The notes below the pieces were generated by a model, which saw only the letters and a list, made by a program, of their open reading frames with translations, made no database searches and was not told the DNA's origin. The translations under genes and the position numbers were made by a program. Below, piece after piece: positions 59,998 to 64,000 of a stretch of 64,000 nt of DNA. How positions within the stretch are numbered: the stretch's first letter is position 1; the number at the start of each line of letters is the position of its first letter. This DNA comes from Vibrio tasmaniensis 1F-187 (GTDB taxonomy: Bacteria; Pseudomonadota; Gammaproteobacteria; Enterobacterales; Vibrionaceae), in contig NZ_AJZM02000191.1 of the NCBI RefSeq assembly GCF_000272405.2, positions 25,237 to 89,236 of the forward strand. The letters are read 5' to 3'.

Positions 59998-60029
59998 ATA
60001 AAAAAGGCTGACGAACGTCGTCAGCCTTT
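59998..60029 (-). terminator. Terminator of nadK
   Basis: Twelve-bp stem AAAGGCTGACGA / TCGTCAGCCTTT with a 3-nt loop and T run on the minus strand. Confidence 0.88.
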
Positions 60030-60062
60030 CATAATTCGGTTACTTCTGGAGCTTTTATTCTT

Positions 60063-60947
60063 TTAGAACAACTTACTCGACCAGCCTAGTTTGTTACGCA
60101 GAACATGGTAGTAGTTGTAGTCTTTAGGGTGGATCAGCTTGAGCACATTCGGACTTTGGTAAATGTGGATCTCATCGCCAGGAGAAACTGGTAGCGAGAT
60201 TTGACCATCGCAGCTCACTTCCTGTGTACCGCGGTTATCTGGCGATACGATCAGCTTGATACGACGCTTTCCATCCACCACAAGTGGTCGGCTTGAAAGG
60301 GTGTGTGGGAACATTGGTACTAATGAAATTGCATTTAAGCTTGATGACAGGATAGGACCACCGCCAGAAAGCGAATAAGCGGTAGAACCTGTCGGTGTTG
60401 AGACGATCAAGCCATCAGAACGCTGTGAGAAGGCGAAGCTGTCATCGATATACACTTCGAACTCGATCATATGTGCGACTTGACCGGGGTGAAGTACTGC
60501 TTCGTTGAGTGCGGCGTTGTGGCTTTTTATTTGGCCATGACGATGAATTTCAGTTTCAAGTAAGAAGCGCTCTTCTTCCATGAATTCACCCTTGAGTACA
60601 TCAGTAAGCGCACTCTGGAAGTTTTCAGGATTAAGATCGGTAAGGAAACCTAGGTTACCTCGGTTTACGCCAATCACTGAAATATCGAAACGTGACAAGA
60701 TTCTAGCGGCACCGAGCATATTTCCGTCACCACCCACCACAATGGCGAGATCGGCGCGTTTACCTAATTCAATTAGGCTAGAAAAATGTTCTTGTGGGAT
60801 ATCGTCTAAAATTGTAGCGAGTCTGTCATCCACAAACACTTGATAACCCTCAGTACTTAACCACTGATAGAGCTCTCTATGAGTCTGAATTGCTTGCTGA
60901 TCTCGAGGTTTACCAATAATGGCGATGACTTCAAATGGCTTTTTCAT
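60063..60947 (-). CDS. nadK: NAD kinase
   Basis: Phosphorylates NAD to NADP. It has 294 residues. The GGDG motif is at 72-75 and ALNEAVLH carries the NE dyad. [17 protein letters not shown] is the substrate loop. Divergent from grpE, whose heat-shock promoter lies in the 143-bp gap. Confidence 0.97.
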   Translation of the reverse strand: MKKPFEVIAIIGKPRDQQAIQTHRELYQWLSTEGYQVFVDDRLATILDDIPQEHFSSLIELGKRADLAIVVGGDGNMLGAARILSRFDISVIGVNRGNLGFLTDLNPENFQSALTDVLKGEFMEEERFLLETEIHRHGQIKSHNAALNEAVLHPGQVAHMIEFEVYIDDSFAFSQRSDGLIVSTPTGSTAYSLSGGGPILSSSLNAISLVPMFPHTLSSRPLVVDGKRRIKLIVSPDNRGTQEVSCDGQISLPVSPGDEIHIYQSPNVLKLIHPKDYNYYHVLRNKLGWSSKLF

Positions 60948-60968
60948 AACGTTTCCAAACGAATTAGG

Positions 60969-60997
60969 CTTGAATCAAAATTCTTCATCCCCATAAT
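60969..60997 (+). promoter_or_regulatory. Sigma-32 (RpoH) heat-shock promoter of grpE
   Basis: -35 CTTGAAT (60969-60975) and -10 CCCCATAAT (60989-60997) with a 13-bp spacer, matching the CTTGAA / CCCCATNT consensus. About 94 bp before the grpE start. Confidence 0.85.
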
Positions 60998-61090
60998 AAA
61001 GGCAAGTTGAACGTCTATGCGAGTGTTTTATATCAATTTGGGGTGCAAACACACCTGTCACTTGCATTGAAAACGAATTCTGGAGAGATC

Positions 61091-61672
61091 ATGAGCAACG
61101 AAGAAAACAAAGTAACGGAAGAAGAGCTAGATCAAATCATTGCTGAAGCTGAGAAAGTTGAAGAAGCTGAGCTAAATGAAGAGTCTGTTGATGAGCAAGA
61201 AGCAAAAATCGCTCAACTAGAAGCTGCACTACTTTCTAGCGAATCTAAAGTGAAAGAGCAGCAAGATTCTGTTCTTCGCGCAAAAGCTGAAGTTGAAAAC
61301 ATGCGTCGCCGTAGCGAGCAAGAAATTGATAAGGCGCGTAAATTCGCTTTGAACAAGTTTGCTGAAGGTCTACTTCCTGTCATCGACAACCTAGAGCGTG
61401 CAATGCAAGCGGCAGATGCTGAAAACGAAGTGGTTAAGCCACTGTTTGAAGGTGTTGAGCTAACGCACAAAACGTTCGTAGACACAGTTGCTAAGTTTGG
61501 TCTTAAAGAGATCAACCCTGAAGGTGAAGTGTTCAACCCTGAATTCCACCAAGCGATGTCTATCCAAGAAAGTCCAGATCACGAATCAAACACGGTTATG
61601 TTCGTAATGCAAAAAGGTTACGAGTTAAACGGTCGTGTGGTTCGCCCTGCGATGGTTATGGTTGCTAAGTAA
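61091..61672 (+). CDS. grpE: Nucleotide exchange factor GrpE
   Basis: DnaK cofactor that releases ADP. It has 193 residues. An acidic N-terminal coiled coil is followed by [33 protein letters not shown] and the C-terminal beta domain. I chose ATG 61091 ([13 protein letters not shown]) after GGAGAG; an upstream in-frame start adds a non-conserved tail. Confidence 0.96.
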
Positions 61673-62059
61673 TGACGTGTTACGCTGCCAAGTGATTGAG
61701 TCGCGCATTGACTGAGTAGTCGCGGCGAAAAAATAAATCACTGGTTTACGTAAAATGGAAAGAGAGGCATATGCCTCTCTTTTTTTGTGCCTATAACTTG
61801 AGACCCCACGTAAATAGTCACCAAAAACGCATTAAGAATGTTGTTCCTTTTATATTACCCAGAACAATGATTTAGAGTTTTATATTATGAAACCAGTTGT
61901 TAATGAAGAAATGTTTTGACGTCACACTTGTAATGTTTTTGTAAATAAATGCTTTTAATTGTTATCTTTGTATGTAAAATCCACTGCGATATAGCGATTT
62001 AACTCGCATATATAACTATAAAAGTACAAATTTCAAACACAACAAACTGGAGAAGAACG
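61673..62059. other. Intergenic region between grpE and the symporter gene
   Basis: This 387-bp gap holds the grpE terminator and a long AT-rich 5' region. No ORF was seen. The promoter of the symporter is not identified. Confidence 0.6.
61761..61787 (+). terminator. Terminator of grpE
   Basis: Ten-bp perfect palindrome AGAGAGGCAT / ATGCCTCTCT followed by a run of Ts. Confidence 0.88.
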
Positions 62060-63334
62060 ATGGATAAATCGCTCTCAAGTAAGATTTTTGTAGGCTTGTT
62101 TGCCGGCCTACTTATTGGTACTGCTATTCAGTACCTATTCAACGGTATTGCAGTATTTGATACTTACCTGCTAGGTCTAGCAGAAGGTGTCGGTGGTATG
62201 TTTGTCTCTTTGATCAAACTATTGGTTGTTCCACTGGTATACGTATCTATCGTTTGCGGAATTGTTGAATTGAAAGACATCCGTTCTTTCGGTCGCCTAG
62301 GTGGTAAAACTTTTGCTCTTTACATTATCAACACCATCATCGCGATTTCTGCAGCCCTAACTGTTGGCCTTATTTTCCAACCGGGTGCTGGTGCAGATTT
62401 AGCCGGAACGATCTCTGAGACAGTTCAACTAACAACAACTGAAACTCCAGATATCTTCTCTCTTGTTGTGAACATCGTTCCTAGCAACCCAGTTCAGGCG
62501 TTTGCAAGCGGCGACATGCTACAGATCATCTTCATGGCAATTTTGACTGGTCTTGCTATTCAGGCTCTTGATTCACGTGGCGGTCCAGCGATCAAAACGT
62601 TCAAGATGGCTAACGAAATCATGATGAAGCTTATCGGCCTAGTAATGAGCTTGGCGCCATTTGGTGTATTCGCTCTGATGATTCAACTAGGTGCGACACT
62701 GAACGCTGAGACACTTATGTCTGTAGCTGGCTATGTAGCGCTTGTTGTTGCGATGCTAGTGTTCTGGATTTTCTTCTTCTACCCAATGATGGTTGGTATC
62801 GCGACAGGTATTACGCCTAAGCAATTCCTACGTGCAACTCGCGAGCAAATCCTTTTCTCACTATCGACGGCAAGTTCGAATGCGACTATCCCAGTAACAA
62901 TGCGCACTCTAACTGAAAAGCTTGGTGTATCAAGATCTGTGGCAGGCTTCGGTGTACCACTGGGTGCGACAATGAACATGTCTGGTGTTTCTATCTACAT
63001 CGCACTAGCGACAATGTTCGTAGCAAACGCATTCGGTCAACCAATCAACACGGCTGACATCTTTACTCTGGGTCTAACTATCTTGCTACTGTCTATCGGT
63101 GCTGGTGGTGTTCCTGGTGGTGGTGTTGTAATGGTAGGTGTTCTATTGCACCAACTAGGTTTACCACCAGAAGGTCTAGCTATCATTGCTGCGGTAGACC
63201 GTATCAACGATATGTTCTGTACTTCTTCTAACGTAGTAGGTGATACAGCGGTTAACACTATCGTTGCTAAGTCTGAAGGCGAAATCGGCGTTGAAACAAA
63301 CGAAGAAGCTGAGCTAAAGAAAGCAGAAGCGTAA
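62060..63334 (+). CDS. Dicarboxylate/amino acid:cation symporter (DAACS)
   Basis: A carrier of 424 residues in the GltP/DctA/SstT superfamily with about eight TM helices and two re-entrant loops. The signatures are TASSNATIPVTM (serine-rich HP1 loop) and DRINDMFCTSSNVVGDTAVN (TM8). Usual substrates are glutamate, aspartate, serine or C4-dicarboxylates; not resolved here. Confidence 0.92.
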   Translation: MDKSLSSKIFVGLFAGLLIGTAIQYLFNGIAVFDTYLLGLAEGVGGMFVSLIKLLVVPLVYVSIVCGIVELKDIRSFGRLGGKTFALYIINTIIAISAALTVGLIFQPGAGADLAGTISETVQLTTTETPDIFSLVVNIVPSNPVQAFASGDMLQIIFMAILTGLAIQALDSRGGPAIKTFKMANEIMMKLIGLVMSLAPFGVFALMIQLGATLNAETLMSVAGYVALVVAMLVFWIFFFYPMMVGIATGITPKQFLRATREQILFSLSTASSNATIPVTMRTLTEKLGVSRSVAGFGVPLGATMNMSGVSIYIALATMFVANAFGQPINTADIFTLGLTILLLSIGAGGVPGGGVVMVGVLLHQLGLPPEGLAIIAAVDRINDMFCTSSNVVGDTAVNTIVAKSEGEIGVETNEEAELKKAEA

Positions 63335-63390
63335 TCAGAGATTTTCCTCTATCTAATAGATGAAATCTAAGTGGAAAGACTGAATAGACA

Positions 63391-63417
63391 AACGGAGCCT
63401 AAGTGGCTCCGTTTTTT
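63391..63417 (+). terminator. Terminator of the symporter gene
   Basis: Nine-bp stem AACGGAGCC / GGCTCCGTT with a 5-nt loop and T run. Confidence 0.88.
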
Positions 63418-63522
63418 ATTGGGTGATAAACCCAGTTACTAGGCTTATGTGAAGGTAATGATATGTATTCGTGTCTAACCATTCCTTTTATCAAAATAAA
63501 TGTGAAAAAATCCAGTATCCCC

Positions 63523-63550
63523 CTTGAAAAGGATTCGTGAGCCCTTATCT
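63523..63550 (+). promoter_or_regulatory. Sigma-32 promoter of dnaK
   Basis: CTTGAAA (63523-63529) and CCCTTATCT (63542-63550) with a 12-bp spacer; the -35 context CCCCCTTGA is as in the E. coli dnaK promoter. The leader to the start codon is about 120 nt. Confidence 0.8.
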
Positions 63551-63655
63551 ATGGTGCATACGAAAGCAAATTACATTTGCACTTAAATTTGTGTATTAGG
63601 GTTGAATCCCTGATTACTACCCCCCACATAGTGGGTATAGCAAAAAACTAAATAG

Positions 63656-64000
<345 letters not shown>

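Overview
The window is a stretch of a Vibrionaceae chromosome, most likely a Vibrio of the Splendidus type. The evidence is the gene order (tgt-yajC-secD-secF; iscRSUA-hscBA-fdx-iscX-pepB-ndk; rlmN-rodZ-ispG-hisS-yfgM-bamB-der; guaBA; ssrA-smpB-ratAB-bamE-recN-nadK-grpE-dnaK), the protein sequences and the moderate AT richness. The genus is inferred; no database was searched.

Bases 1-30400 are mostly housekeeping. They hold the 3' end of tgt with the SecDF-YajC export module, suhB and trmJ divergently arranged, and a complete ISC iron-sulfur operon headed by iscR with two tandem type-1 IscR boxes. pepB, ndk and rlmN follow, then the cell-shape/isoprenoid/translation/outer-membrane run rodZ-ispG-hisS-yfgM-bamB-der. 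A freestanding AlaX-like editing protein, a GAF-GGDEF diguanylate cyclase, a zinc-ribbon protein, xseA and the guanine nucleotide pair guaB-guaA close this part. A PurR-like box lies before guaA.

Bases 30400-45500 are more variable, with metabolic and envelope genes: a secreted GH19 chitinase with two carbohydrate-binding modules, a lipoprotein, an acetate-type transporter, an AGCS symporter, an MBL/beta-CASP nuclease-like protein and a PlsC acyltransferase. Next come a Cys4 protein of unknown function, an unusual methyltransferase-HNH fusion, a DUF429 protein, an M15 peptidase and a four-repeat retropepsin-like protein in which only the outer repeats keep DTG.

Bases 45500-56000 are the accessory zone. 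An intact hipBA toxin-antitoxin pair has four inverted repeats at exact 50-bp spacing upstream, and a frameshifted second hipB lies next to it. An integrative island of about 7.4 kb (48170-55613) then sits in the 3' end of ssrA (tmRNA), bounded by a 19-bp direct repeat. It carries a tyrosine integrase, a serine recombinase behind 16-bp-periodic repeats, a two-gene unit of unknown function, a roughly 0.8-kb non-coding tract packed with perfect stem-loops, and a tightly coupled three-gene cargo operon (51011-53860). The first cargo protein has a plausible PD-(D/E)xK nuclease signature. This operon is the best candidate in the window for an undescribed, perhaps anti-phage, system; that function is inference only.

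Bases 56000-64000 return to the core: smpB, ratA, ratB, bamE, SOS-controlled recN, nadK, heat-shock grpE, a dicarboxylate/amino-acid symporter and the start of dnaK behind a sigma-32 promoter.
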